Assembly (NCBI RefSeq): GCF_030816075.1
Contig: NZ_JAUSXO010000001.1
Span: forward strand, 1,426,001-1,490,000
Source: Arthrobacter agilis
GTDB taxonomy: Bacteria > Actinomycetota > Actinomycetes > Actinomycetales > Micrococcaceae
Direction of reading: 5' to 3'
Length of the DNA stretch: 64,000 bases
The translations under genes and the position numbers were made by a program. Numbering within the stretch: position 1 is the first letter of the stretch; the number at the start of each line of letters is the position of its first letter. A model generated the notes under the pieces. That model worked only from the letters and a program-made list of their open reading frames with translations, did no database searches and had not been told where the DNA came from. This document shows, one piece after another, positions 1-8,047 of the stretch.

Positions 1-1
1 G

Positions 2-760
2 ACCATCGGCGGGCAGCGGACGTACCTCCTGCAGACCGCGGAGAAGGGCATCTCCTGGCTCCGTCTCGTGGCGCACGGTCGTGCCGGCCACGGCTCGCAG
101 ATCAACACCGACAACGCGGTGACCGCTCTCGCCCGCGCGGTCACGCGCATCGGCGACTACTCCTGGCCCATCGAACTCACGCCCACCACACGCCAGTTCC
201 TCGACGGCGTCACCGAGCTCACCGGGGTGGAGTTCGACCCCGAGAACCCCGACATCATCCTCAAGGAACTGGGCACGGTGGCGCGCTTCGTCGGGGCGAC
301 GCTGCAGAACACCGCGAACCCGACGGTCCTGAAGAGCGGGTACAAGCACAACGTCATCCCCGGCACCGCCGAGGCACTCATCGATGTGCGCACACTGCCC
401 GGCCAGCAGGACCAGGTCCTGGACATCATCCGCGGACTCGCCGGCGAGGGAGTGGACGTGAGCTACGAGCACAAGGACACCTCGCTCGAGGTGCCCTTCG
501 CCGGGAACCTGGTGGACTCGATGATCGACGCCCTGCACGCGGAGGATCCCGGCGCGAAGGTGCTGCCCTACACGCTCTCGGGCGGCACCGACAACAAGTC
601 GCTCAGCCGGCTGGGCATTACCGGGTACGGCTTCGCGCCCCTCCAGCTGCCCGAGGAGCTCGACTTCACGGGTATGTTCCACGGCGTCGACGAACGCGTC
701 CCGGCGGACTCGCTGCGGTTCGGCGCGAAGGTGCTCTCCCGCCTGCTGACCGCCTACTGA
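2..760 (+). CDS. M20 family metallopeptidase, C-terminal part (5' end outside window)
   Basis: The reading frame is open from the left edge, so the start lies upstream; the 252 residues present are the C-terminal part of a zinc peptidase of the M20/M25/M40 group, probably a cytoplasmic di- or oligopeptidase. The segment with LVAHGRAGHGSQ begins the lid/dimerisation domain. Later come the conserved YKHNVIPGTAEALIDVRTLPG block and, near the end, FHGVDERVPADSL, which carries the last metal-ligand histidine of the family. The N-terminal ligands are not in the window. The next gene starts 11 bases after the stop, so the two may be co-transcribed. The family assignment is firm; the substrate cannot be deduced. 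Confidence 0.85.
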   Translation, partial: TIGGQRTYLLQTAEKGISWLRLVAHGRAGHGSQINTDNAVTALARAVTRIGDYSWPIELTPTTRQFLDGVTELTGVEFDPENPDIILKELGTVARFVGATLQNTANPTVLKSGYKHNVIPGTAEALIDVRTLPGQQDQVLDIIRGLAGEGVDVSYEHKDTSLEVPFAGNLVDSMIDALHAEDPGAKVLPYTLSGGTDNKSLSRLGITGYGFAPLQLPEELDFTGMFHGVDERVPADSLRFGAKVLSRLLTAY

Positions 761-771
761 GCGGGCAGGCC

Positions 772-1938
772 ATGACAGCGTCGACCCCGGAAACGCGCGG
801 ACCCCTGTCCGCGGAGCTGCTCGAACGCTTCCGGGGGCGCGCCGCCGGGTACGACGCGGCCAACACCTTCTTCACCGAGGATTTCGCCGACCTCCAGGCC
901 GCCGGCTACCTCCGCCTCCTGGTCGATACCCCGCCCGGCGATGCCGGCGGCATGGCGGGCGCGGCGGCGGCCCAGCGCCGGCTGGCCGCTGCGGCCCCCG
1001 CCACGGCGCTCGGGATCAACATGCACCTGGTCTGGACGGCGGTCGCAGGTCTGCTCGCCGACCGGGGAGACGCGTCGCTCGCCTCCGTCCTCGACGAGGC
1101 GGGACGAGGCGAGGTGTTCGCCTTCGGGGTTTCAGAACCAGGCAACGACGCCGTCCTGTTCGACTCGCTCACGCGAGTGGACCGCCTGCCCGACGGCGGG
1201 TTCGGCTTCACCGGCACGAAGGTCTTCACCAGCCTCTCCCCGGTGTGGACGCGCCTCGGGATCTTCGGCAAGCTCGCGGGGCGCGACGGCGACGACATGA
1301 TCCTCCACGCCTTCGTGCCCCGCGGAACCCCCGGGGTGGAGGTCGTGGAGGACTGGAACCCGCTCGGGATGCGCGCCACGCAGTCCCACACCACACGGCT
1401 CTCCGGAGTGCGCGTCCCGGCCGACGCCGTGTTCCGGCGCACCCCGGTGGGGCCGAACGCCGATCTCCTGGTGTTCGGGATCTTCGCGGCGTTCGAGAGC
1501 CTCATCGCCGCGGTCTACCTCGGGATCGCCGACCGGGCGCTCGATCTCTCGGCGCAGGCCCTGGCGCGGCGTCGGAGCATGGTCGCCGACCGTCCGCTCG
1601 CCGACGATCCGGTCCTCCGGAACTCACTCGCCGCTGCCGCGATGCAGCGGACAGCGGCCGAGGCGCAGCTGCGTGCCGTGGTCCAGGACCTCGATGCCCG
1701 GACAGACGCCGGGTCGCAGTGGTTCGCCCGCCTCGTGACCCTCAAGACCCACGCGGTGGACGCGGCGGTCGCCGCGACCACGACGGCACTGCACGTGGGC
1801 GGCGGATCAGGCTTCTCGGCGTCGTCCGAAGCGGTGCGGCTGCACCGTGACGCCCTCGCCGGGCAGTTCCACCCCTCCACCCAGGAGTCGGCCCGGGCGA
1901 CGGTGGCCACGGCGCTCCTCGGCCCGCCGTCCACCTGA
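772..1938 (+). CDS. acyl-CoA dehydrogenase family protein
   Basis: 388 residues, the usual length for a soluble FAD-dependent acyl-CoA dehydrogenase. The family architecture is visible: an N-terminal helical part rich in Ala, a middle beta part with FGVSEPGNDAVLF and FTGTKVFTSLSP (flavin and substrate contacts), the NPLGMRATQSHTT segment, and a C-terminal four-helix part ending with a typical HVGGGSGFSASS block. The normal active-site Glu cannot be placed confidently, so the protein could be a monooxygenase-type or DszC-like relative and not a fatty acyl-CoA dehydrogenase. The ATG at 772 follows a weak GGCAGG ribosome site and lies just after the M20 peptidase gene. The substrate is unknown. 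Confidence 0.82.
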   Translation: MTASTPETRGPLSAELLERFRGRAAGYDAANTFFTEDFADLQAAGYLRLLVDTPPGDAGGMAGAAAAQRRLAAAAPATALGINMHLVWTAVAGLLADRGDASLASVLDEAGRGEVFAFGVSEPGNDAVLFDSLTRVDRLPDGGFGFTGTKVFTSLSPVWTRLGIFGKLAGRDGDDMILHAFVPRGTPGVEVVEDWNPLGMRATQSHTTRLSGVRVPADAVFRRTPVGPNADLLVFGIFAAFESLIAAVYLGIADRALDLSAQALARRRSMVADRPLADDPVLRNSLAAAAMQRTAAEAQLRAVVQDLDARTDAGSQWFARLVTLKTHAVDAAVAATTTALHVGGGSGFSASSEAVRLHRDALAGQFHPSTQESARATVATALLGPPST

Positions 1939-1966
1939 GGCGGGCGACAGCTGCTCCGGGCGGGCG

Positions 1967-2200
1967 CTAGGCCGTGCGTTCGACCCGCAGGACCTTGCGT
2001 CGCAGCCAGTACCGCCGGCCGCCACCCATGTAGATGCAACTGCGTTCGAGTTCCCACTTGCCGTACTCGGCGTGCTCGGTCAGCAGTTTGCGAGCGGCGG
2101 GCAGGGGTTCACCGGCGCTCACGGTGAGCACCAGGTACTCGTACTGCCGCCCGTAGTCGCGGCGCCGGACGGCCGTGGCATTCAGAAAATGTTCTCGCAT
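1967..2200 (-). CDS. DUF5703 family protein
   Basis: A 77-residue basic protein with the pattern of small actinobacterial DUF5703 proteins: a YEYLVLTVSAGEPLPAARKLLTEHAEYGKWELER core followed by a C-terminal WLRRKVLRVERTA tail. No function is known for the family. A GGAGGG ribosome site lies directly upstream of the ATG at 2200. The gene is convergent with the acyl-CoA dehydrogenase and divergent from the acidic protein that starts at 2242; the two promoters share the 41 bases between them. Confidence 0.75.
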   Translation of the reverse strand: MREHFLNATAVRRRDYGRQYEYLVLTVSAGEPLPAARKLLTEHAEYGKWELERSCIYMGGGRRYWLRRKVLRVERTA

Positions 2201-2241
2201 ATCCCTCCAATTCGGACCACTTTACCGATAACGTCTAGGCC

Positions 2242-2556
2242 ATGAGCATAGATCCGCGTGTCGCGCTCCAGTCCCTCGTGACGGCCCTCGAAGAGCATCT
2301 GGCGGCCTCGGCGTCACGGCGGGACGACAACGATCCCGCCGTGGAAGCTGCGTATCTGGGGATCGCCGACGCGTTCGAGGTCTACGAGGAGGCCCTGTAC
2401 GACGCCTTCGGCGAGGTGACCCCGCTCGAGATCTACGAGGACTCCGACGACGACGATTCCGACGACGACGAGGACTCCGATCGGGACGACGAGGACTCCG
2501 ACGACGAGAACGCCGACTACGCGCCGGACCTGGTCGACGCCGAAGTTGAGCCCTGA
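2242..2556 (+). CDS. small acidic protein with Asp-rich tail, function unknown
   Basis: 104 residues. The first ~70 form an amphipathic helical segment (VALQSLVTALEEHLAA, then AYLGIADAFEVYEEALYDAFGEV). Residues ~71-95 are almost only Asp, Ser and Glu and are encoded by imperfect repeats of tccgacgacgac. The protein is strongly acidic, with no membrane segment or signal peptide. A TAACGT hexamer at 2229-2234 lies seven bases before the ATG with no Shine-Dalgarno sequence, so the message is probably leaderless. Similar short proteins occur in Arthrobacter-like genomes without a known role; no function is proposed. Confidence 0.7.
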   Translation: MSIDPRVALQSLVTALEEHLAASASRRDDNDPAVEAAYLGIADAFEVYEEALYDAFGEVTPLEIYEDSDDDDSDDDEDSDRDDEDSDDENADYAPDLVDAEVEP

Positions 2557-2644
2557 CCCGCCGGGAGGACTGATCGTCCGGCGGGACAGCCACGCCAGGG
2601 ACTGACCGCGCCGAGACGCGACGGTCAGCCTGCCGGAAGGCCGG

Positions 2645-3577
2645 TCAGAGCAGGGCCGAGACCTCGTCCAGGACCTCCGCGATCGGTTCGGCCACGGGTG
2701 CGCTGCTCGTCTGGAGGATCTCCTTGAGCTGCTGCGGCGTCCGCGCGCCCACGATCGCGGCGGCCACCCCGGGCCGGTGGAGCAGCCAGCGGAGTGCCAG
2801 CTCGTGGGGCTGCAGGTCCAGGCCACGGGACGCGGTGCACAGCGCCTCGGTGATGCGCTGGGGCTTCCCGGAGAGGTACGGCTCCACATAGGGCGCCCAC
2901 ACGTCCGACGCGGCGCGGGACTCCGAGGGGATCCTGCCGCGGTACTTCCCGGTCAGGACGCCGCGGCCCAGTGGGCCCCAGGCGAGGATGGCCGCTCCGA
3001 AGGCCTCGGCGGCGGGCAGGACGTCGCGTTCCGCGCCGCGGCTGACGAGCGAGTACTCGACGTCGTTGACCAGAAGGGGGAACGACGCCGTCGCCGCCGC
3101 CCGCGCGAACTCCCACCCCGAGTAGTTGGAGACGCCCACGTAGCGCGCGCGGCCGCTGGCGTAGGCGACCTCGAGCGCGCTCAGGGTCTCCTGCAGGGGG
3201 ACGGCGGAGTCAGGGGAGGGCGCGAGCCAGACGTCGACGTGGTCGGTGCCGAGCAGCGACAGGGACGCGTCCAGGGAATCCAGCAAACCCCGCCGGGACC
3301 CGTCGAGGCGCCGGCTGCCGGAGCGCGTGGTGCCGCCCTGGACCACCAGGACGATCTCCGAACGCGCCACCGTGTCGCCGATGAACCCGCCCAGGATCGC
3401 CTCGGCCTGGCCCTCGCCGTAGCGGGCCGCGGTCTCCACCAGGGAGCCCCCGGCGTCGGTGAAGAGGCGGAGCTGCTCGCGGGCAGCCTCCTCGCTGACC
3501 TCCTGACCCCAGTTCATGGTGCCCAGTCCCAGCGCCGAGACGGTCAGGCCGCTCGCTCCCACGTTTCGCCGTTGCAT
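2645..3577 (-). CDS. aldo/keto reductase-like protein with altered catalytic residues
   Basis: 310 residues with the TIM-barrel layout of the aldo/keto reductase superfamily: N-terminal MQRRNVGASGLTVSALGLGTM, the SLLGTDHVDVWLAPSPDS strand, YVGVSNYSGWE, and a C-terminal IVGARTPQQLKE that normally contacts NADPH. The usual Asp-Tyr-Lys-His tetrad looks incomplete. Tyr53 is kept, but the Asp position is Glu48 (VETAARYG), the Lys position is Gln80 (VLVVQGG) and the His position is Pro120. Enzymatic activity is therefore doubtful, although the cofactor site looks intact. ATG 3577 is chosen because TAGGCT (3590-3585) lies seven bases upstream, giving a leaderless transcript; an upstream in-frame extension lacks similarity to the family. 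It is divergent from uppP. Confidence 0.85.
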   Translation of the reverse strand: MQRRNVGASGLTVSALGLGTMNWGQEVSEEAAREQLRLFTDAGGSLVETAARYGEGQAEAILGGFIGDTVARSEIVLVVQGGTTRSGSRRLDGSRRGLLDSLDASLSLLGTDHVDVWLAPSPDSAVPLQETLSALEVAYASGRARYVGVSNYSGWEFARAAATASFPLLVNDVEYSLVSRGAERDVLPAAEAFGAAILAWGPLGRGVLTGKYRGRIPSESRAASDVWAPYVEPYLSGKPQRITEALCTASRGLDLQPHELALRWLLHRPGVAAAIVGARTPQQLKEILQTSSAPVAEPIAEVLDEVSALL

Positions 3578-3627
3578 GAGGCCAAGCCTAAAGCCTGGGC
3601 CCGCCCGCATGGCTTAGGGTCGGAAGA

Positions 3628-4452
3628 GTGCATTGGATAGAAGCAGTCATCCTGGGATTCGTCCAGGGCCTCACCGAATTCCTCCCCATCTCCTCGAGCG
3701 CCCACCTGCGCATCGTGGGTGAACTCCTGCCGAATGCGCAGGACCCCGGCGCGGCGTTCACGGCGATCACGCAGCTGGGCACGGAGACCGCCGTCGTCGT
3801 GTTCTTCTGGCGCGACATCGTCCGGATCGTCCGGGCCTGGTTCGGCGCCCTGGCGGGCAAAGTCCCGCGGAACCACCCGGATGTCCGCATGGGCTGGCTG
3901 GTCATCCTCGGCAGCGTCCCAATCGTCCTGCTCGGGCTCCTCTTCCAGGACCAGATCGAGAGCACGTTCCGCAGCATGTGGCTCGTGGCGACCATGCTGA
4001 TCGTCTTCGGGCTGATCCTCGCCGTCGCAGACCACGTGGGACGCCAGACACGGGACCTGCAGAGCCTCACCTACAAGCACGGCATCCTCTACGGTCTGGC
4101 GCAGGCCCTGGCGCTGATCCCGGGCGTGTCGCGCTCTGGCGGGACCATCACGGCGGGTCTGCTCATGGGCTACACCCGGGAGGCCGCAGCGCGGTATTCG
4201 TTCCTCCTCGCCATCCCGGCCGTATTCGGCAGCGGCGTGTTCCAGCTCGCGAAGAGCTACGACGAGGCGGGTCCGTATGCGCTGCCCGAGACGGCGCTCG
4301 CCACCGTCGTCGCGTTCGTCGTCGGCTTCGCGATCATCGGCTGGTTCCTGAAGTTCGTCACCACCCGCGGCTACGGGGTCTTCGTCTGGTACCGCATCCT
4401 GCTCGGCCTCGCGCTGTACGTGCTCCTCGGATTCGGCGTCATCAGCGCCTGA
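3628..4452 (+). CDS. uppP: undecaprenyl-diphosphatase UppP (BacA)
   Basis: 274 residues with about eight hydrophobic segments. This integral membrane phosphatase dephosphorylates undecaprenyl diphosphate so that the carrier lipid can be reused in peptidoglycan and teichoic acid synthesis; it can also raise bacitracin tolerance. The two family signatures are present: [17 protein letters not shown] near residue 15 and [18 protein letters not shown] near residue 165, which hold the catalytic Glu, Ser and Arg. The start is GTG 3628. TAGGGT at 3615-3620 ends seven bases upstream and there is no Shine-Dalgarno sequence, pointing to leaderless translation. mshC follows after 23 bases with a promoter of its own. 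Confidence 0.95.
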   Translation: MHWIEAVILGFVQGLTEFLPISSSAHLRIVGELLPNAQDPGAAFTAITQLGTETAVVVFFWRDIVRIVRAWFGALAGKVPRNHPDVRMGWLVILGSVPIVLLGLLFQDQIESTFRSMWLVATMLIVFGLILAVADHVGRQTRDLQSLTYKHGILYGLAQALALIPGVSRSGGTITAGLLMGYTREAAARYSFLLAIPAVFGSGVFQLAKSYDEAGPYALPETALATVVAFVVGFAIIGWFLKFVTTRGYGVFVWYRILLGLALYVLLGFGVISA

Positions 4453-4475
4453 TCCCGGGCCGTAAGGTAGAACGT

Positions 4476-5750
4476 GTGATTGCGTGGAACTCGACTCCTG
4501 TCCCAGAACTCGACGGCACCCGGTCGGACATCACCCTGTTCGACACCGCCCGCCAGGAGCCCGTACTCCTCGGAGTACGCCCCGAGCACAGCCTGTACGT
4601 CTGCGGCATCACCCCCTACGATGCGACCCACCTCGGCCACGCCGCCACGTACGTCGCCTTCGACCTGCTGAACCGGACCTGGCGTGACGCGGGATCCACG
4701 GTGCACTACGTCCAGAACGTGACCGACGTCGACGACCCGCTCCTCGAGCGCGCGACGGCCACCGGTGTGGACTGGCGGGACCTCGCGGCCGAGCAGATCG
4801 CCCTGTTCCGCGAGGACATGGAAGCGCTGAACGTGCTGCCGCCCGAGCAGTACGTCGGTGCCGTCGAGGCGATCGACTGGATCGTCCCCGTCGTCGAGGA
4901 CCTCGTGGCACGCGGCCTCGCCTACCCGGTCCCCGGCACCGACGGGGAGCCCGACGGCGACGTGTACTTCTCCCTGGACGCCTGCGCCTCCCTGCACGAG
5001 GACGACGACGCGCGCTGGTTCCTCGGCCAGGTCTCGCATCTGGACGGTCCGACGATGCTCGAGCTCTCCGCGGAACGCGGAGGCGACCCCACCCGGCCCG
5101 GCAAGCGCAACGCGCTCGACCCGCTGCTCTGGCGGGCCGCCCGCACAGGCGAGCCCAGCTGGCCCGGCGGGTCACTGGGGGAGGGGCGACCCGGCTGGCA
5201 CATCGAGTGCTCCGTGATCGCCCAGCGGTTCCTGCCCGCCCCCTTCACGGTGCAGGGCGGCGGCTCCGACCTCGTGTTCCCGCACCACGAGATGAGTGCC
5301 TCGCACGCCTGGGCTGCCGGCGGTACGCCGCTCGCCCGCCACTACGCCCACGCCGGCATGGTCGGCTACGACGGCGAGAAGATGAGCAAGTCCCGCGGCA
5401 ACCTCGTGCTCGTCTCCCGGCTTCGACGCTCCGGGGTGGATCCGGCGGCCGTCCGGCTCGCCATCCTCGCCCACCACTACCGCTCGGACTGGGCCTGGAC
5501 GGACGGCGTGCTGGAGCAGGCGCTGACCCGCCTCGCCACCTGGCGCGAGGCGGCGGGCCGGGCCACGCGAGCCGATGTCGACGTGATCCGCGAGCGGATC
5601 CGCGAGCACCTCGCGAACGACCTCGATGCTCCGGCCGCCCTGGCGGCCGTGGACGCGTGGGCGGACGGACTCCCCGCGCACGCAGCGGAGGACGGGGGAC
5701 GGCAGGGCCTGACCGACGTCGTCGACGCCCTGCTCGGCGTCCGGCTCTAG
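4476..5750 (+). CDS. mshC: cysteine--1-D-myo-inosityl 2-amino-2-deoxy-alpha-D-glucopyranoside ligase MshC
   Basis: 424 residues, close to the usual length. MshC is an ATP-dependent ligase related to cysteinyl-tRNA synthetase; it joins cysteine to glucosamine-inositol, the penultimate step of mycothiol synthesis. Visible features are [17 protein letters not shown] (HIGH-like motif with the zinc-ligand Cys), [25 protein letters not shown], the [11 protein letters not shown] segment and [10 protein letters not shown] (KMSKS loop). The tRNA-binding domain of CysRS is absent, as expected for MshC. GTG 4476 is chosen because it gives the usual N-terminus and follows TAAGGT (4463-4468) by seven bases, a leaderless arrangement. 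Its presence fixes the organism as a mycothiol-making actinobacterium. Confidence 0.95.
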   Translation: MIAWNSTPVPELDGTRSDITLFDTARQEPVLLGVRPEHSLYVCGITPYDATHLGHAATYVAFDLLNRTWRDAGSTVHYVQNVTDVDDPLLERATATGVDWRDLAAEQIALFREDMEALNVLPPEQYVGAVEAIDWIVPVVEDLVARGLAYPVPGTDGEPDGDVYFSLDACASLHEDDDARWFLGQVSHLDGPTMLELSAERGGDPTRPGKRNALDPLLWRAARTGEPSWPGGSLGEGRPGWHIECSVIAQRFLPAPFTVQGGGSDLVFPHHEMSASHAWAAGGTPLARHYAHAGMVGYDGEKMSKSRGNLVLVSRLRRSGVDPAAVRLAILAHHYRSDWAWTDGVLEQALTRLATWREAAGRATRADVDVIRERIREHLANDLDAPAALAAVDAWADGLPAHAAEDGGRQGLTDVVDALLGVRL

Positions 5751-5782
5751 CCGGACAGCACGCTCCGGTCAGCGCGTCACCG

Positions 5783-5800
5783 GCGGAGGAGGACCTCCGC
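5783..5800. terminator. hairpin between convergent mshC and DUF4190 gene
   Basis: GCGGAGG-AGGA-CCTCCGC forms a seven-pair GC stem with a four-base loop in the 79-bp gap between two genes that face each other. There is no T-run on either side, so it could be an actinobacterial-type terminator without a U tract; the assignment rests on position and the stem only. Confidence 0.4.
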
Positions 5801-5829
5801 GTCCCGTGACCGCGGCCGGGGCGCGGGGG

Positions 5830-6087
5830 TCACTGCAGCACGATCCGCAGCACCCCGAAGACCAGCGCGACGACGCCGAAGACCGTCCCGATCCAGCCCA
5901 GCACCCGCCCGGCGCTGGACCGTTCGCCGAGGCGTTCGGCCTTGTTGGCCTGCATGATGGCGAGCGGTCCGAGGACGATGCCGAGGAAGAAGATCCCGAT
6001 GATCCCGAGGACGAGGGACGCCGTCCTCGCCTTGCCCGCCTCGGGGGGCAGCTGCCCGGGCGCGTTCTGATACGGCTGCTGTGACAC
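5830..6087 (-). CDS. DUF4190 domain-containing small membrane protein
   Basis: 85 residues: a short Pro/Gln-rich cytoplasmic N-terminus, then two hydrophobic segments (about residues 24-45 and 62-84) separated by the loop ANKAERLGERSSAG. This matches the DUF4190 two-helix membrane domain, in which a Gly-rich first helix, a PLAIMQANKA turn and a second helix are conserved. Function is unknown. The start is GTG 6087 with a GGAGGG site just upstream. It lies downstream of the PAC2 gene on the same strand with a 169-bp gap. Confidence 0.8.
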   Translation of the reverse strand: MSQQPYQNAPGQLPPEAGKARTASLVLGIIGIFFLGIVLGPLAIMQANKAERLGERSSAGRVLGWIGTVFGVVALVFGVLRIVLQ

Positions 6088-6256
6088 GGGCCCTCCGATC
6101 AGCCCGACCGGCGCGGAGCCCGGCCCAGGGCGAGTGGGTGCGAACGCCGCGGTTCCTTCGAGCGCTCTGTCGCTGCGACTCTACTCCGGCCCGCCTCCGG
6201 CCCTCCAGGACAGCCGCCGTGCGCCGGCCGTGTCCGCTGCTGTCCGCTGCTGCCCG

Positions 6257-7147
6257 CTACTGCTCTCGGCGCCGCTTCTTCAGGTACCGCTCGAACTCGC
6301 GGGCGATCGACTCGCCACTCGCCTCCGGCAGGTCCACCGTGTCCTTCGCCTCCTCGAGCTGGCGCACGTAGGCGGCGACCTCCGGATCCTCGGTGGCGAG
6401 CTCGTCGACGCCGCGCTCCCAGGCCTCCGATTCCTCCGTCAGGACGTGCGTGTCCACCGTGACCTGCAGGATCTCCTCCAGCTTGTTCAGCAGGGCGAGC
6501 TGCGCCTTCGGGGACGGCGACTGCCCGACGTAGTGGGGGACGGCGGCCCACAGCGACATGGTGGGGATGTCCGCGAGCAGGCCCATCTCGGCCAGGACGC
6601 CCACGATCCCGATCGGCCCCTCGTAGGTGGACGGCTCCACGTCCAGGCTCTCGCGCACCAGATCGTCGTCCGAGGTCACCGTCACGGGGATGGGACGCGA
6701 GTGGGGGACGTCGGCGAGCAGCGCACCCACGAGGACGATGCAGTCCACGCTGAGTTCCTTCGCCAGCGCCACCAGCTCCGCGGTGTACGCACGCCACTTG
6801 TAGGACGGCTCGACACCGTTGACGAGGATCAGGTCCACGTTCGAGTCCGGGACCACCGTCTTGCTGATCCGGGTGTTGGGCCACTTGATCCGCCGCTGGC
6901 CCGCGGAGTTCCGCTTGATCATCGGGCGCGTGAACTGGAAGTCGTAGAACTCGTCGGCGTCGATCGTGGAGATCCGCTCGGTGCCGAAGAACCGGCCCAT
7001 GTACTTCAGGGCGTCGCTGGCCGCCTCGCCCGCATCGTTCCAGCCCTCGAAGGCGGCCAGCAGGATGGTGGTCCGCCGCTCGGGCTCGGCGGCGTCCTGG
7101 AAGAGGTCCTGTATGCCGGTCGGCTGGTTCTCGTCGAAGCTGTCCAC
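6257..7147 (-). CDS. PAC2 family protein (proteasome assembly chaperone-like)
   Basis: 296 residues. The N-terminal ~220 residues match the PAC2 fold (AFEGWNDAGEAASDALKYMG; FQFTRPMIKRNSAG; LVNGVEPSYKWRAY; CIVLVGALLADVPHSRP). A C-terminal helical tail ends in a run of Lys/Arg (ERYLKKRRREQ). In eukaryotes and archaea such proteins help 20S proteasome assembly; the actinobacterial homologues are conserved but their role is unproven. The proteasome genes here begin only ~7 kb away. GTG 7147 follows TAGGGT (7159-7154) by six bases and is probably leaderless. It is divergent from the HAD hydrolase. Confidence 0.85.
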   Translation of the reverse strand: MDSFDENQPTGIQDLFQDAAEPERRTTILLAAFEGWNDAGEAASDALKYMGRFFGTERISTIDADEFYDFQFTRPMIKRNSAGQRRIKWPNTRISKTVVPDSNVDLILVNGVEPSYKWRAYTAELVALAKELSVDCIVLVGALLADVPHSRPIPVTVTSDDDLVRESLDVEPSTYEGPIGIVGVLAEMGLLADIPTMSLWAAVPHYVGQSPSPKAQLALLNKLEEILQVTVDTHVLTEESEAWERGVDELATEDPEVAAYVRQLEEAKDTVDLPEASGESIAREFERYLKKRRREQ

Positions 7148-7252
7148 CGTCTCACCCTAAACCCCGGCGCGCGGGCATGTCAGGCGGTGTTCAGGCGCTA
7201 CGCGGAGAGCAGACGTACGGGCCCCGCGGGGGCCCACCGTAGACTTGGAGGT

Positions 7253-8044
7253 ATGGCCAATACCCCCACCGGCACCGTCCGCACCCTGTCCCGTACGGAA
7301 CCCGACGGCGACGGCCGGGCCCCGGAGGGGAACCTCCGCGGGCTGCAGGGCGTGCTGTGGGACATGGATGGAACCATCGTCGACACGGAGCCGTACTGGA
7401 TCAGGGCGGAGAAGGAACTCGTCGAGTCCTACGGCGGGACCTGGACGACCGAGCAGGCCACGGCGCTCGTCGGCCAGGCGCTCGAGTACTCCGCCGGATG
7501 CCTGCAGGACGCAGGGGTGGCGATGGACATCCGCGCCATCATCGAGCACCTCACAGAGCGGGTCGCCGCGGACGTACGGTCCGCCGTCCCCTGGCGTCCC
7601 GGGGCGCGGGAGCTGCTGGCCGCGCTCCGCGAGGAGGGCGTCCCCTGCGCCATGGTCACCATGTCCGAGACACTGCTCGCCACGGCCGTTGCCTCGCGGC
7701 TTCCGGAGGGTACCTTCCAGCATCTCGTGACCGGCGACCGCGTCAGCGCCGGGAAGCCCGACCCCGAGGCGTACCAGCTCGGCTTCGACCTGCTCGCCGC
7801 GGACCACCCGGGCCTGAGGAAGGACCGCGTCGTGGCCGTCGAGGACTCCCTGCCCGGGGTCACGTCCGCGCTCGCCGCCGGGCTGGTCACACTCGCCGTC
7901 CCGCACTTCGTACCCCTGCCCGCCGACGACCGCCGGACCGACTGGGACACCCTGGCCGGCCGGACGCCGTCCGACCTCGCGGCGCTCCTGCCCGGGCACG
8001 CGGGGCAGGACGCCCGGCAGGAGAGCCTCCGTGAGCGGGTGTGA
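7253..8044 (+). CDS. HAD-superfamily hydrolase (beta-phosphoglucomutase-like)
   Basis: 263 residues. A ~30-residue low-complexity N-terminus precedes a complete HAD fold: motif I VLWDMDGTIVDTEPYW (nucleophile Asp), cap domain, motif II near CAMVTMSE, motif III GKPDPEAYQLG and motif IV VAVEDSLPGVTSALAAG. The cap position places it with phosphoglucomutase/phosphoglycolate phosphatase-type enzymes that hydrolyse small phosphorylated metabolites; the substrate is not evident. ATG 7253 is preceded by TAGACT (7240-7245) with a seven-base gap, suggesting a leaderless message. It is followed three bases after the stop by the site-2 protease gene, so the two are likely co-transcribed. Confidence 0.88.
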   Translation: MANTPTGTVRTLSRTEPDGDGRAPEGNLRGLQGVLWDMDGTIVDTEPYWIRAEKELVESYGGTWTTEQATALVGQALEYSAGCLQDAGVAMDIRAIIEHLTERVAADVRSAVPWRPGARELLAALREEGVPCAMVTMSETLLATAVASRLPEGTFQHLVTGDRVSAGKPDPEAYQLGFDLLAADHPGLRKDRVVAVEDSLPGVTSALAAGLVTLAVPHFVPLPADDRRTDWDTLAGRTPSDLAALLPGHAGQDARQESLRERV

Positions 8045-8047
8045 CGC

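Noticed and set aside
6134-7252. Plus-strand N-terminal extension of the HAD hydrolase
   Set aside because: This part lies opposite the PAC2 gene and has no similarity to HAD proteins; the real start is ATG 7253 after TAGACT.
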